From Fructilactobacillus florum DSM 22689 = JCM 16035 (lineage in GTDB: Bacteria > Bacillota > Bacilli > Lactobacillales > Lactobacillaceae), in the NCBI RefSeq assembly GCF_001436645.1, contig NZ_AYZI01000005.1, positions 52,819 through 116,818 of the forward strand: a stretch of 64,000 bases of DNA, read 5' to 3'. How positions within the stretch are numbered: position 1 is the stretch's first letter; each line of letters begins with the position of its first letter. Positions 12,451 to 20,076 of the stretch are shown piece after piece. Below the pieces are notes generated by a model. The model was not told where the DNA came from. It searched no databases and was given only the letters and a program-made list of their open reading frames with translations. The position numbers and the translations under genes are program-made.

Positions 12451-12688
12451 CAAATAAATAAATAACTAGCTAGTACAATTAACTGTCAACAAGAACCAAT
12501 GGAGAAGGGAGGGCTGCAACCAGTTATCACTAAGCAGCCCTCGGTTGGGAATTGTACTTTCGTGGTTTTATGCATTCATAAAAGGCACCTTAGGCTATTT
12601 GTTCAATCCTGACCATTTGGCAATTGTAGCAAGCTTACTAACTTAGCAGGTTTTTAACAACGTTGGGTGAGGTTGTTGCGATTATATC
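12451..12688. other. non-coding interval with a nested inverted-repeat element
   Basis: No credible gene lies in this stretch. It holds the 87-bp nested dyad at 12472-12558 (separate entry), a palindrome ACTAGCTAGT at 12464-12473, and a short hairpin AACAAC / GTTGTT around 12658-12678. The word AATTGTA occurs three times on one strand or the other. A 37-codon open frame starting at 12499 has no ribosome-binding site and runs through the dyad, so I do not call it a gene. Confidence 0.6.
12472..12558. repeat. 87-bp nested inverted-repeat element, possible structured RNA
   Basis: The outer arms AGTACAATT (12472-12480) and AATTGTACT (12550-12558) are perfect complements. The inner arms GAGGGCTGC (12509-12517) and GCAGCCCTC (12534-12542) are also perfect. 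CCAA (12496-12499) can pair with TTGG (12545-12548) between them. The three 3' arms are almost contiguous. No T-run follows on either strand, so it is not an ordinary terminator. It could be a small RNA, a leader remnant or a mobile-element scar; function unknown. Confidence 0.6.
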
Positions 12689-12736
12689 TATTAATTAATG
12701 ACATAACTTTATTAATTAAGAAAAATGGGATATAAT
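12689..12736 (+). promoter_or_regulatory. VOC gene promoter with AT-rich direct repeat
   Basis: TATTAATTAA occurs at 12689-12698 and 12710-12719, 21 bp apart, so both copies face the same side of the helix. TATAAT at 12731-12736 is the likely -10; the only -35 at suitable spacing is TTTATT (12708-12713), a poor match that overlaps the second repeat. This arrangement suggests regulated or activator-dependent transcription. Confidence 0.55.
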
Positions 12737-12750
12737 ATAGTTGTTATTAA

Positions 12751-12766
12751 TTTCACATGTGTGAAA
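12751..12766. promoter_or_regulatory. operator-like dyad TTTCACA-TG-TGTGAAA
   Basis: Perfect 7-bp arms around a 2-bp centre, lying about 8-23 bases after the predicted transcription start of the VOC gene and before its ribosome-binding site. Such a site usually binds a dimeric repressor. The regulator is not encoded next to it and is unknown. Confidence 0.55.
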
Positions 12767-12791
12767 AATAAAACTACTGGGAGAGATTATC

Positions 12792-13181
12792 ATGGCATTT
12801 TCGAAAAATTTCACTGGCTTACAACACGTTGGAATTCCTTCTGGCGATTTAGATCAAACCATTGCTTTTTATGAAAAGCTTGGTTTTGAGAAAGTTGGTC
12901 AGTTTTTATATGAAGGGAATCGTTGTGCTTTCATGAAGTACGATACCTTAATGATTGAAACTTGGGAAGGTGACGCGATTGCTAATGCAGATGGTGCAAT
13001 TAATCACATTTCTCTCAACACCAACGATGCTGCCGCTGCGTTGCAGGATGCTAAAGATTTAGGGTTAGACGTTCAGGAAAATGAAATTCAAACCCGTCCA
13101 TTTTGGGATAAGGGAATTCGTTTCTTTAATATTTACGGACCTAACCACGAAAAAATTGAATTCTGTGAGATTGTGAAATAA
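12792..13181 (+). CDS. VOC-fold protein (glyoxalase/dioxygenase superfamily)
   Basis: A 129-residue protein with the vicinal-oxygen-chelate fold: GLQHVGIPSGDLDQTIAFYEKLGFE at the N-terminus, INHISLNTND in the middle and KIEFCEIV at the end. His12, a His in NHISL and Glu123 could be metal ligands. Family members include glyoxalases, dioxygenases, epoxide hydrolases and antibiotic-binding proteins, and the substrate cannot be told here. GGGAGAG precedes ATG 12792. It is monocistronic, between an operator-like promoter and a terminator, which suggests specific regulation. Confidence 0.8.
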   Translation: MAFSKNFTGLQHVGIPSGDLDQTIAFYEKLGFEKVGQFLYEGNRCAFMKYDTLMIETWEGDAIANADGAINHISLNTNDAAAALQDAKDLGLDVQENEIQTRPFWDKGIRFFNIYGPNHEKIEFCEIVK

Positions 13182-13197
13182 TTCAAGTAATTTAGAG

Positions 13198-13228
13198 CAG
13201 CAGGCGTGTAGTTGGCGTCTGCTGTTTT
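13198..13228 (+). terminator. intrinsic terminator after VOC gene
   Basis: Stem CAGCAGGCG / CGTCTGCTG (9 bp, one G-T pair), 9-nt loop, followed by TTTT. Confidence 0.8.
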
Positions 13229-13235
13229 GTTAATT

Positions 13236-13244
13236 TGTTATAAT
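13236..13244 (+). promoter_or_regulatory. extended -10 promoter TGtTATAAT
   Basis: TGTTATAAT stands 83 bp upstream of the unknown small gene at 13327, just after a terminator. No clear -35 is present, as is common for extended -10 promoters. Confidence 0.5.
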
Positions 13245-13326
13245 TTCGTGCCTTGTTATTTACGATGAGCTCCAGTAGTATTAAAACCATAGTTAATCGA
13301 CTCAAAAAGGGAAGGAGGATGTTAGC

Positions 13327-13635
13327 ATGTTAGCTTCAACCAAACAATTCCTACGGGAAAATGGTTATCATTACAAAAAGGGATACATCCGTCCGCTTAT
13401 GACTCCTGACAGCGTTTATATCTTTCGGTTTGGGAAGGATCAATTAAATAATCGAATTATTGTTCGTTATGGACATGGTTGGACGGGACGACAAAAAATA
13501 AAGGAAATTGATTTGCGTCTTCACAAGCAACGCCATCCGAGAATTTTTAAGACTGAGCATAGTTTGTTGAAATATTTAACGGGTCACTTGGCGTCACATG
13601 AACAAAAACTAATTCGCTTGGGACTAGATAAATAA
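13327..13635 (+). CDS. small basic protein of unknown function
   Basis: I do not recognise this 102-residue protein. It is rich in Lys, Arg and His, has no signal peptide or membrane segment, and includes MTPDSVYIFRFGKDQ, IIVRYGHGWTGRQKIKEIDL and HSLLKYLTGHLASHEQKL. The pattern suggests a small alpha/beta fold, possibly nucleic-acid binding, but that is a guess from charge. AAGGAGG precedes the ATG at good spacing. It has its own extended -10 promoter and its own terminator, so it appears to be a real, separately expressed gene upstream of prmA. Confidence 0.75.
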   Translation: MLASTKQFLRENGYHYKKGYIRPLMTPDSVYIFRFGKDQLNNRIIVRYGHGWTGRQKIKEIDLRLHKQRHPRIFKTEHSLLKYLTGHLASHEQKLIRLGLDK

Positions 13636-13639
13636 CAGG

Positions 13640-13667
13640 ATGCATCCATTCAGCGGATGCCTTTTTT
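13640..13667 (+). terminator. intrinsic terminator after the 102-residue gene
   Basis: Stem GCATCC / GGATGC with a 7-nt loop, then C and a TTTTTT run. Confidence 0.75.
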
Positions 13668-13691
13668 ATAATAATGGATAAGGATAATTTT

Positions 13692-14576
13692 ATGGATTTG
13701 TATCAAATGACCATTAAAATGCCGGCGTTGGCCGCTCCCGCCGTTGAAAATCTATTGATGGAGGCTGATTTTGATGGGCTACAATGGCAAGATGATTATG
13801 CCATGAAGCAAGTTGCTGTGACAGTTTATGCCACAACGAAACAAACTTTACAAACAAAAAGCACTATTTTACAGCCACAAATTGACCGGCTGCTGGAGTT
13901 TGGAATTAACCCTCATCCGTTTAAAATTGAAATAAAACCGGTTAACGGTAAATGGAAAACAAATTGGGAAGCATCATATCAAGCGGAAAGGATCACTAGG
14001 TTTCTAACCATTGCGCCTACATGGAGTGATTATGAGCCGATGCCAAATAGTGATGAACGGGTAATTCGCCTTGATCCAGGAATGTCGTTTGGCACGGGAA
14101 CACATCCGACCACAAAGTTAGCACTCCAAGCATTGGAAACAGTTTTACGGGGTCAAGAAACGGTATTTGACGTTGGTTGTGGGTCAGGTGTTTTGAGTAT
14201 CGCAGCTCGTTCCTTGGGAGCTTTGCAAATCGTTGCTGGAGATAATGATCCAATCGCGGTTGCTGCAACGCAAAGAAATTTTGCTAATAACCCTGTAATG
14301 AAGCTCAATCATCAGGTTAAACAGCAGAGCTTGCTCACTGAACAGGATCAGCTTGCTGATGTAATTGTGGCTAACATGCTGGCAGAAGTTTTATTGTTGT
14401 TAATTCCGCAAGTTAATGATCATTTAACTGCAACGGGGAAATTTATTTTAGCCGGAATTTATGTAGATCAGTTAGCCAAGGTTACGAATGCGCTTAATCA
14501 GCAACATCTGAAAATCGAGCAGACGTTGACCAGGGGAAAGTGGTACGCCCTAATTGCTAGTAAGGAGCAGCGGTAA
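13692..14576 (+). CDS. prmA: ribosomal protein L11 methyltransferase
   Basis: PrmA trimethylates ribosomal protein L11 using S-adenosylmethionine. The product is 294 residues from ATG 13692. The conserved DPGMSFGTGTHPTT block precedes the SAM-binding motif FDVGCGSGVLSIAA near residue 160 and the active-site-like VIVANMLAE. An upstream ATG at 13674 lacks a ribosome-binding site, whereas AAGGAT precedes 13692. The stop codon lies 1 bp before the rsmE ATG, so translation is probably coupled with rsmE, as in relatives. Confidence 0.95.
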   Translation: MDLYQMTIKMPALAAPAVENLLMEADFDGLQWQDDYAMKQVAVTVYATTKQTLQTKSTILQPQIDRLLEFGINPHPFKIEIKPVNGKWKTNWEASYQAERITRFLTIAPTWSDYEPMPNSDERVIRLDPGMSFGTGTHPTTKLALQALETVLRGQETVFDVGCGSGVLSIAARSLGALQIVAGDNDPIAVAATQRNFANNPVMKLNHQVKQQSLLTEQDQLADVIVANMLAEVLLLLIPQVNDHLTATGKFILAGIYVDQLAKVTNALNQQHLKIEQTLTRGKWYALIASKEQR

Positions 14577-14577
14577 G

Positions 14578-15318
14578 ATGCAGCACTATTTTCTACAGCA
14601 ACACCTTCAGCTTGGAATGGAGCTAGTTTTACCTTCTGAAATCAGGAAACACTGGATTCAAGTTTTGCGAGCAAAGTCTGGCTCCAGTGCCGAATTTGTT
14701 GATAATAATCAACAAGTTTATTTAGGTAAATTAATTAATCCGGTGACAGGTTTAATCGCAATTACCGCTAGTAAAAATTTTCAGGCAGAACTGCCAGTGC
14801 AGGTGACGATTGCCTGTGGGGTTCCTAAAAGTGGCAAGGCCGAATTTATTGTCCAAAAAGCAACCGAACTAGGAGCGACCAAGATCGTTTTTTTGCCGAT
14901 GGAATGGTCGGTCGCTCGCTGGCAAGGAAAAAGTGAAAAAAAGCTGCTACGCTTGCAAAAGATTGCTCAAGGGGCAGCGGAACAATCGCACCGTAATGTA
15001 ATACCAACTGTAATGTATACCAGTGGCTTACCAGCATTAAATAACTTGCAAGCTTGGGATGAAAAGCTGGTATCGTACGAAGAGGCAGCTAAGCAACACG
15101 AGCATCAACAACTAGCCAAGACCTTAGCTAGAACTCCGGTTCAGAGCAGGATTGTAGCCTTGTTTGGACCAGAGGGGGGAATTAGTCCTGCTGAAATAGC
15201 TCAGTTAGCAGCCCTCGACTTTTGGCCGATGGGACTTGGACCTAGAATTTTACGAGCAGAAACGGCTCCTTTGTATTTTTTAAGTGCTGTTTCTGCATTT
15301 TACGAACTAAAATGCTAA
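14578..15318 (+). CDS. rsmE: 16S rRNA (uracil(1498)-N3)-methyltransferase
   Basis: RsmE methylates U1498 in 16S rRNA. The 246-residue SPOUT-class protein has a PUA-like N-terminus and the deep-knot SAM site formed by ALFGPEGGISPAEI and MGLGPRILRAETAPL. GKAEFIVQKATELGATKI is also typical. ATG 14578 is used because AAGGAG lies at proper distance within the end of prmA; the frame is open upstream to 14554. It pairs with prmA as a two-gene operon. Confidence 0.96.
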   Translation: MQHYFLQQHLQLGMELVLPSEIRKHWIQVLRAKSGSSAEFVDNNQQVYLGKLINPVTGLIAITASKNFQAELPVQVTIACGVPKSGKAEFIVQKATELGATKIVFLPMEWSVARWQGKSEKKLLRLQKIAQGAAEQSHRNVIPTVMYTSGLPALNNLQAWDEKLVSYEEAAKQHEHQQLAKTLARTPVQSRIVALFGPEGGISPAEIAQLAALDFWPMGLGPRILRAETAPLYFLSAVSAFYELKC

Positions 15319-15379
15319 AATGGTTACATTATCGTCTATAAAACGAACTAAATTGATTTTTTGATTGGAGATGTTGGTA

Positions 15380-17599
15380 ATGCCGAGCTTGAAAATTTGG
15401 CAGCCGCACGAAGTATTCGCGCAAGTTGCACAAAATAATTCGGATGAGCAGGTGCGTCAAATCAAGCGAGCCTACCAATTCGCTTCGATTGCCCACGGAA
15501 ATCAGCAACGTCAGTCGGGTGAACTATACATTGTACACGCAACTCAGGTAGCAGGGATCCTAGCTGGGTTAAAGATGGATGCAGTGACGATTACAGCTGG
15601 TTTTTTACATGACATTGTCGAAGATAGCGGTGTTGAGCTGGGTGATGTGCGAGAATTATTTGGCCCAGATGTAGCTTTAATTGTTGATGGTGTCACTAAG
15701 ATCAGTAAAATTAAATATAACTCTACGCGTGAAGCTTTTGCTGAGAATTATCGAAAATTATTGCTGGTAATGTGCAAAGATATTCGTGTGATGATCGTCA
15801 AGCTGGCTGATCGAATGCACAATATGGATACTTTGGAGCATTTGCCAGAGGATGTACAACAACAATATGCTCGTGAAACATTAGATGTATATGCTCCAAT
15901 CGCAGATCGGCTGGGGATGGGAACCACTAAGTGGGAGCTGCAGGATATGTCCTTACGTTACCTAAATCCCACTGCTTACTATGAAATTGCTCATGCAATG
16001 AAGTCAAAGCGAAATGAGCGAGAATCTTATATTGCCAATGCTATTCAAGAAGTGCAAGCCTCGATTGCTGACTTTAACATTGATGCCGAAATTTATGGTC
16101 GTCCAAAGCATATTTATTCAATTTACAAAAAAATGGTAGACAAGCATAAAAAATTTGCTGAAATTTATGATCTGTCTGCGATTAGAATTATTGTGGACAC
16201 GGTCAAAGATTGTTATGCGATTTTAGGAGCTGTCCATGCTAAATGGCGGCCGATGCCAGGGCGGTTTAAAGATTATATTGCGATGCCTAAAGCCAACCTT
16301 TACCAGTCACTCCACACTACGGTCGTTGGTCCAGAAGGGAAACCCCTTGAAATCCAGATCCGAACGAGAGAGATGCATCGGATTGCTGAGTATGGGGTTG
16401 CAGCGCACTGGGCTTATAAACAGGGAGAGACCGATGAAGTGACTTCAGATGAGAATAATCTGCAGTTAAACTGGTTTAAAAGAATCATTGAAATTCAAGA
16501 AGAGACGGATTCAGCAGCTGATTTTATGGATCAGGTTCAAGGAGATCTTTTTTCTGACAAGGTTTATGCCTTCACACCGAATGGTGATGTGTTAGAGCTT
16601 CCTAAAGGGGCTGGTCCGCTGGATATGTCGTATGCAATTCACACTGAAGTTGGCAATAAAACAACCGGTGCCCAGGTTAATGGTAAGATGGTGTCTTTGG
16701 ATTACCAAATTAAAAATGGAGATATTGTTGAGATTATTACCTCAACTAATTCAACTGGACCAGGTAAAAACTGGTTAGATTTAGTTCATACCAATAGCGC
16801 TAAGCATAAAATTAATCAATTTTTCAAAAAACAACATCGTGGAAATGATGTAAAGGTGGGCGTTGAGTTGTTGAACGATCAGTTGGAAACCGATGGTTTT
16901 GAGCCTAGCGCGGTGTTAACAGCTGATAATTGGAATCGAGTCATCGCAGAAATGCATTATCGGACACGGGATGATTTACTGGCAGCACTCGGTTTTGGTG
17001 ATATTCACGCAGTCGGGGTTGCCAACCGCTTTACCAGTGAATTGAGAGAGGCACAATCACGCTTAGATGCTAAACAAGCTACGCATGACTTGCTAGATCA
17101 GCACCAATCGCTTTCAACTAAGTCAACGCAACCGCTAAGTGGCAATGATCCTGCTGATAACGTTGTTATTGAAGGAACTGATAATGTTTTGGTTCACATG
17201 AGCCATTGTTGTTTACCGGTTCCAGGCGATCGCATTATTGGTTATATTACAAAGGGACATGGTATTACCATCCACCAAATAACTTGTCATAATGTCTCAA
17301 ATCAGCTTCCAGATCGCTTGATTGCAGCACATTGGCAAACGATTTCTACCAATCAGATTAAATATCCAACGAAGTTAAAAATTTTTGCTGATAACCGAAA
17401 CGATATTTTAAATGATGTCGTTAAACGATTCAATAACAGTCCCGTGACGCTAACGTCAATTGATGGGAAAGTTCATGATGACACTGAACTAACGATTCGA
17501 ACCGTGGTCAATGTAAAGAATAAGGATCAACTAGATCAAGTAATTGCAAATCTCAAAGCGGTACCCGGAGTTGCAACGGTTTACCGGGATTTAGGATAA
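15380..17599 (+). CDS. rel: bifunctional (p)ppGpp synthetase/hydrolase Rel
   Basis: This long RelA/SpoT homologue makes and degrades the stringent-response alarmone. The 739-residue protein contains the HD hydrolase motif GFLHDIVEDS, the synthetase region (YDLSAIRIIVD and KDYIAMPKANLYQSLHT), a TGS domain (VYAFTPNGDVLELP), a CC/zinc-finger-like region (HMSHCCLPVPGD) and a C-terminal ACT domain. Both hydrolase and synthetase motifs look intact. ATG 15380 follows GGAG at 9 bp; ATG 15371 and TTG 15365 are alternatives. It is followed by dtd, the usual rel-dtd pair. Confidence 0.97.
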   Translation: MPSLKIWQPHEVFAQVAQNNSDEQVRQIKRAYQFASIAHGNQQRQSGELYIVHATQVAGILAGLKMDAVTITAGFLHDIVEDSGVELGDVRELFGPDVALIVDGVTKISKIKYNSTREAFAENYRKLLLVMCKDIRVMIVKLADRMHNMDTLEHLPEDVQQQYARETLDVYAPIADRLGMGTTKWELQDMSLRYLNPTAYYEIAHAMKSKRNERESYIANAIQEVQASIADFNIDAEIYGRPKHIYSIYKKMVDKHKKFAEIYDLSAIRIIVDTVKDCYAILGAVHAKWRPMPGRFKDYIAMPKANLYQSLHTTVVGPEGKPLEIQIRTREMHRIAEYGVAAHWAYKQGETDEVTSDENNLQLNWFKRIIEIQEETDSAADFMDQVQGDLFSDKVYAFTPNGDVLELPKGAGPLDMSYAIHTEVGNKTTGAQVNGKMVSLDYQIKNGDIVEIITSTNSTGPGKNWLDLVHTNSAKHKINQFFKKQHRGNDVKVGVELLNDQLETDGFEPSAVLTADNWNRVIAEMHYRTRDDLLAALGFGDIHAVGVANRFTSELREAQSRLDAKQATHDLLDQHQSLSTKSTQPLSGNDPADNVVIEGTDNVLVHMSHCCLPVPGDRIIGYITKGHGITIHQITCHNVSNQLPDRLIAAHWQTISTNQIKYPTKLKIFADNRNDILNDVVKRFNNSPVTLTSIDGKVHDDTELTIRTVVNVKNKDQLDQVIANLKAVPGVATVYRDLG

Positions 17600-17611
17600 A
17601 GAAGGGTTAGT

Positions 17612-18049
17612 ATGAAATTAGTAATTCAACGTGTGAAAAGCGCTCAAGTCACAGTTTCCGGACAGCTGGTTAATAAAATTGGGGCTGGAAGCTTGATTTT
17701 TGTTGGGGTGGCCGCGCATGACCAACTGACTTCAGCTGTTCAGTTGGCTGCTAAGGTATGTAAATTAAGGATGTTTTCGGATCCAGCTGGTAAGATGAAT
17801 TTAAATTTATTTCAAGTTGGAGGACAAATCCTTTCGATATCACAATTCACCCTGTTAGCAGATTTACGTCGTGGAAATCGCCCTTCATTTCAAGATGCAG
17901 GGGACCCAGAGCATGCTCAAGCACTCTATCATGAATTTAATCAACAACTTATTTCACACGGAGCAGATGTTAAGACCGGGATTTTTGGGGCTGACATGCT
18001 AATCAGCTTAGAAAATGATGGTCCGGTAACCTTTGAAATGGAAGCTTAG
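17612..18049 (+). CDS. dtd: D-aminoacyl-tRNA deacylase
   Basis: Dtd removes D-amino acids mischarged to tRNA. The 145-residue protein begins MKLVIQRVKSAQVTV. It has the active-site motif SQFTLLADLRRGNRPSF and the Gly-cis-Pro motif in GPVTFEME near the C-terminus, with normal length. It lies 12 bp after rel and 10 bp before the HAD gene, so the three are probably one operon. Confidence 0.96.
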   Translation: MKLVIQRVKSAQVTVSGQLVNKIGAGSLIFVGVAAHDQLTSAVQLAAKVCKLRMFSDPAGKMNLNLFQVGGQILSISQFTLLADLRRGNRPSFQDAGDPEHAQALYHEFNQQLISHGADVKTGIFGADMLISLENDGPVTFEMEA

Positions 18050-18059
18050 GAGCATACGC

Positions 18060-18698
18060 ATGCATAATTTGATTTGGGATTTTGACGGCACGCTTTTCGA
18101 TACTTATCCAACTATGGTAACGGCTTTTGCGAAAGCATTAGCTCAAAATGGAATTGATGAAATCGAAATTGATGCGGAACAAATTTATCAACAACTACGG
18201 GTGCATTCATTAGCAGCAGCGTTACAGCGTTTTAGTGCTGAATTTAAATTATCAATTACTGAGCTCTCGGCAAGCTATCATAAATGGGAACAACTGGAAA
18301 TTAAACTTGCCAAACCAATGCCACATAGTCACGAAGTTCTTAAATTAGTTACCAGTGAAGGTGGCGAAAATGAACTTGAAACGCATCGAGATCAGCAGAG
18401 TATCGAACTACTAACGACTGCAAAAATGATTTCTGAATTTTCTGGAGTGGTGACCAGCCAACAGGGTTTTGCTCGAAAACCAAGCCCAGCAGGGATTTTA
18501 TACTTGTTGCAACACTCAAAATTGCAACGGGAGAACACGGCGATGATTGGGGATCGAAAACTAGATATCCTTGCCGGGCAACGAGCTGGATTGCAGACAA
18601 TCCTTTTTGATAAGGATTATCTGATCACTGATGATGGGCACCCTGATGTTATTATTAGAGATTTGAGCGAGTTAAAACCGTTATTAGCAGGTCATTAA
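18060..18698 (+). CDS. HAD-superfamily hydrolase, phosphoglycolate-phosphatase-like
   Basis: A 212-residue HAD subfamily IA protein. The nucleophile motif is DFDGTLFD with Asp7 and Asp9; the cap domain follows; motif III Lys is in RKPSP and motif IV is IGDRKLDILAGQRAG. The sequence GGENELETHRDQQ matches a group of phosphatases whose substrates are mostly unknown. ATG 18060 follows TTAGGAG at the end of dtd; upstream in-frame ATG 18033 overlaps dtd. The substrate may be a sugar phosphate or nucleotide, but this is not determinable. Confidence 0.85.
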   Translation: MHNLIWDFDGTLFDTYPTMVTAFAKALAQNGIDEIEIDAEQIYQQLRVHSLAAALQRFSAEFKLSITELSASYHKWEQLEIKLAKPMPHSHEVLKLVTSEGGENELETHRDQQSIELLTTAKMISEFSGVVTSQQGFARKPSPAGILYLLQHSKLQRENTAMIGDRKLDILAGQRAGLQTILFDKDYLITDDGHPDVIIRDLSELKPLLAGH

Positions 18699-18908
18699 GA
18701 TTTATTAAAAAATCATCTGGTTTTCCAAAGTAAATAACCGATGAGATCGACTAATATCAACCGAACTAAGAGTAATAGCTTCTTTTCATGGTTCCCCAAA
18801 AAAATTTTGAAATCATAAATCTCCATTGATCAATTGGAGGTAATTACTGGTTATTAACAGAGGTTTGTTAGAATTATTCGATTCGGCAAGGATTTTACCA
18901 AACGATTT
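18699..18908. other. non-coding interval between convergent genes
   Basis: This 210-bp AT-rich interval lies between the converging HAD and amidase genes. It shows no open frame with a ribosome-binding site. A small imperfect hairpin (CTCCATTGATCAATTGGAG, 18821-18839) has no T-run. No standard terminator was seen for either gene. Confidence 0.6.
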
Positions 18909-19754
18909 TTATTTATATTTTTGGGTGTAGGTTTTAATTCCGGCTGCAACAGCTGTTGCTACCTGATTTTGATAGGCGACGCTGTTGATTTGCTGGAAAT
19001 CCTGATTGCTGTTAATGTAGCCCATTTCAAGTAAGACCGAGGGAACGGTGACGTCCCTAATTACTAAAAAATCCCCGAATTGGACCCCTTTATTTTCAAG
19101 GGGAAGCACGTTTAACTTATGATTAATGCGTTCGGCTAGTTGGTGAGAGTTACCACGATGGTAGTAATAGCTAGTAAAACCACTTCCGCTATTTTCGGTC
19201 TCAGAGGAATCAAAGTGAAAACTAATAAAAATATTCGCGTGGTTTTTAGTAGCTATTTTCGGTCTTTTTTTTAGGGATACGCTTTGATCATGTTGCCGAG
19301 TGAGAATAACGTTGCTTCCTTGCGTTTCTAGGATTTTTTTAGTTTTTTGAGCAACCTTTAGTGTATATTTTTTTTCTTGTTGACCATTGGCTGCAAGTGC
19401 TCCGGAGTCATTGCCACCGTGACCTGGATCTAAGACAATCGTTGCCTCTGATAAGGGAGTGGCCTTTTTGAGATGGTGGTTGGTTAAAAGCCAGTTTGGA
19501 ACCCAGCCCACGTGTTGATGGTGATAAACAACTTTGACCCAGTCGTGGTCTCGGCTTAAAATTTGCACCCGTTCACCACGTTGCAAACGACCTACCGTTC
19601 GATTGGTTAGGTTGGGACCACTCTTAACGAGTAGGTTATTACTGGGAACAGTGAGATTATTTCTTATTAACAAAAAGCCTAGTAGTAAGATCGTAGAACT
19701 ACTAACTAAAATGGTGAATAAAAGTCCCCGATGATTATTAGCATTTTTTTTCAT
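18909..19754 (-). CDS. N-acetylmuramoyl-L-alanine amidase with SH3b domain
   Basis: This enzyme should cleave the amide bond between muramic acid and the peptide stem of peptidoglycan. The 281-residue protein has an N-terminal hydrophobic segment (about 10-27), an anchor or signal peptide. A bacterial SH3 domain follows (NRTVGRLQRGERVQIL, DWVKV, VGWVP), then an Amidase_3 domain. Zinc ligands are visible as His in DPGHGG, Glu in QEKKYTL and His in SFHFDSS; catalytic Glu is in LLEMGY. It lies on the reverse strand, divergent from aspS. GAGGAA precedes the start. Confidence 0.92.
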   Translation of the reverse strand: MKKNANNHRGLLFTILVSSSTILLLGFLLIRNNLTVPSNNLLVKSGPNLTNRTVGRLQRGERVQILSRDHDWVKVVYHHQHVGWVPNWLLTNHHLKKATPLSEATIVLDPGHGGNDSGALAANGQQEKKYTLKVAQKTKKILETQGSNVILTRQHDQSVSLKKRPKIATKNHANIFISFHFDSSETENSGSGFTSYYYHRGNSHQLAERINHKLNVLPLENKGVQFGDFLVIRDVTVPSVLLEMGYINSNQDFQQINSVAYQNQVATAVAAGIKTYTQKYK

Positions 19755-19792
19755 AATAAATTCCTCGTTAGTGGATACGTTAGTTGGCTGTT

Positions 19793-19822
19793 ATTATCAT
19801 ATAACTTTTCTAGTAGTTGCAA
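19793..19822 (-). promoter_or_regulatory. putative promoter of the amidase gene
   Basis: On the reverse strand TTGCAA (19822-19817), an 18-bp spacer and GATAAT (19798-19793) form a moderate promoter about 40 bp before the amidase start. Confidence 0.4.
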
Positions 19823-19857
19823 CATCTTTGGTTTAGAGCAAGCTTGACTTTTACTAA

Positions 19858-19886
19858 AATTTTGCATACGCTAGGTATGCAAAATT
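19858..19886. repeat. perfect 12-bp dyad between amidase gene and aspS leader
   Basis: AATTTTGCATAC / GTATGCAAAATT with a 5-bp centre GCTAG. There is no T-run after it on the plus strand. A TTGACT box (19844-19849) lies 8 bp upstream, and a weak -10 (TACGCT) at 17-bp spacing would fall in the dyad. It may therefore be an operator over the aspS promoter, or simply a hairpin at the 5' end of the leader. Confidence 0.5.
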
Positions 19887-19889
19887 GTT

Positions 19890-20060
19890 GATGATGGTTC
19901 CAAGTAACTAGTTACTGATTTTTAGCGAGCGTTTGGGAGTGGGAAAACGTAATTAAGGACTAGTGAAGACAAACCTAGATATTTAAATAATCTGATAGTT
20001 ATAAATAAAGGTGGTACCGTGCTAATGCGCCCTTGACGCAGTTTTGGCATGGTTTTTTTG
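19890..20060 (+). promoter_or_regulatory. T-box riboswitch controlling aspS
   Basis: The conserved T-box AAAGGTGGTACCGTG is at 20007-20021. An intrinsic terminator follows: ACCGTGC (20016-20022) pairs GCATGGT (20047-20053) with an inner TGCG/CGCA stem and a T-run. In Stem I, GGTT (19896-19899) pairs AACC (19982-19985) and ACTAGT (19907-19912) pairs ACTAGT (19969-19974). This frames a specifier loop in which GAC (19978-19980) is an aspartate codon. The AG-box AGCGAGC starts near 19924. Uncharged tRNA-Asp should therefore allow aspS transcription. Confidence 0.9.
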
Positions 20061-20076
20061 AAAGGACGAAATTTTA

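Noticed and set aside
12460..12489. Reverse-strand TTGACA (12489-12484) as a promoter
   Set aside because: The bases at 16-18 bp spacing (GTTATT, TTATTT) are poor -10 matches and no reverse-strand gene follows.
12499..12612. 37-codon open frame in the budC-VOC interval
   Set aside because: No ribosome-binding site, runs through the nested inverted repeat, and composition is not gene-like.
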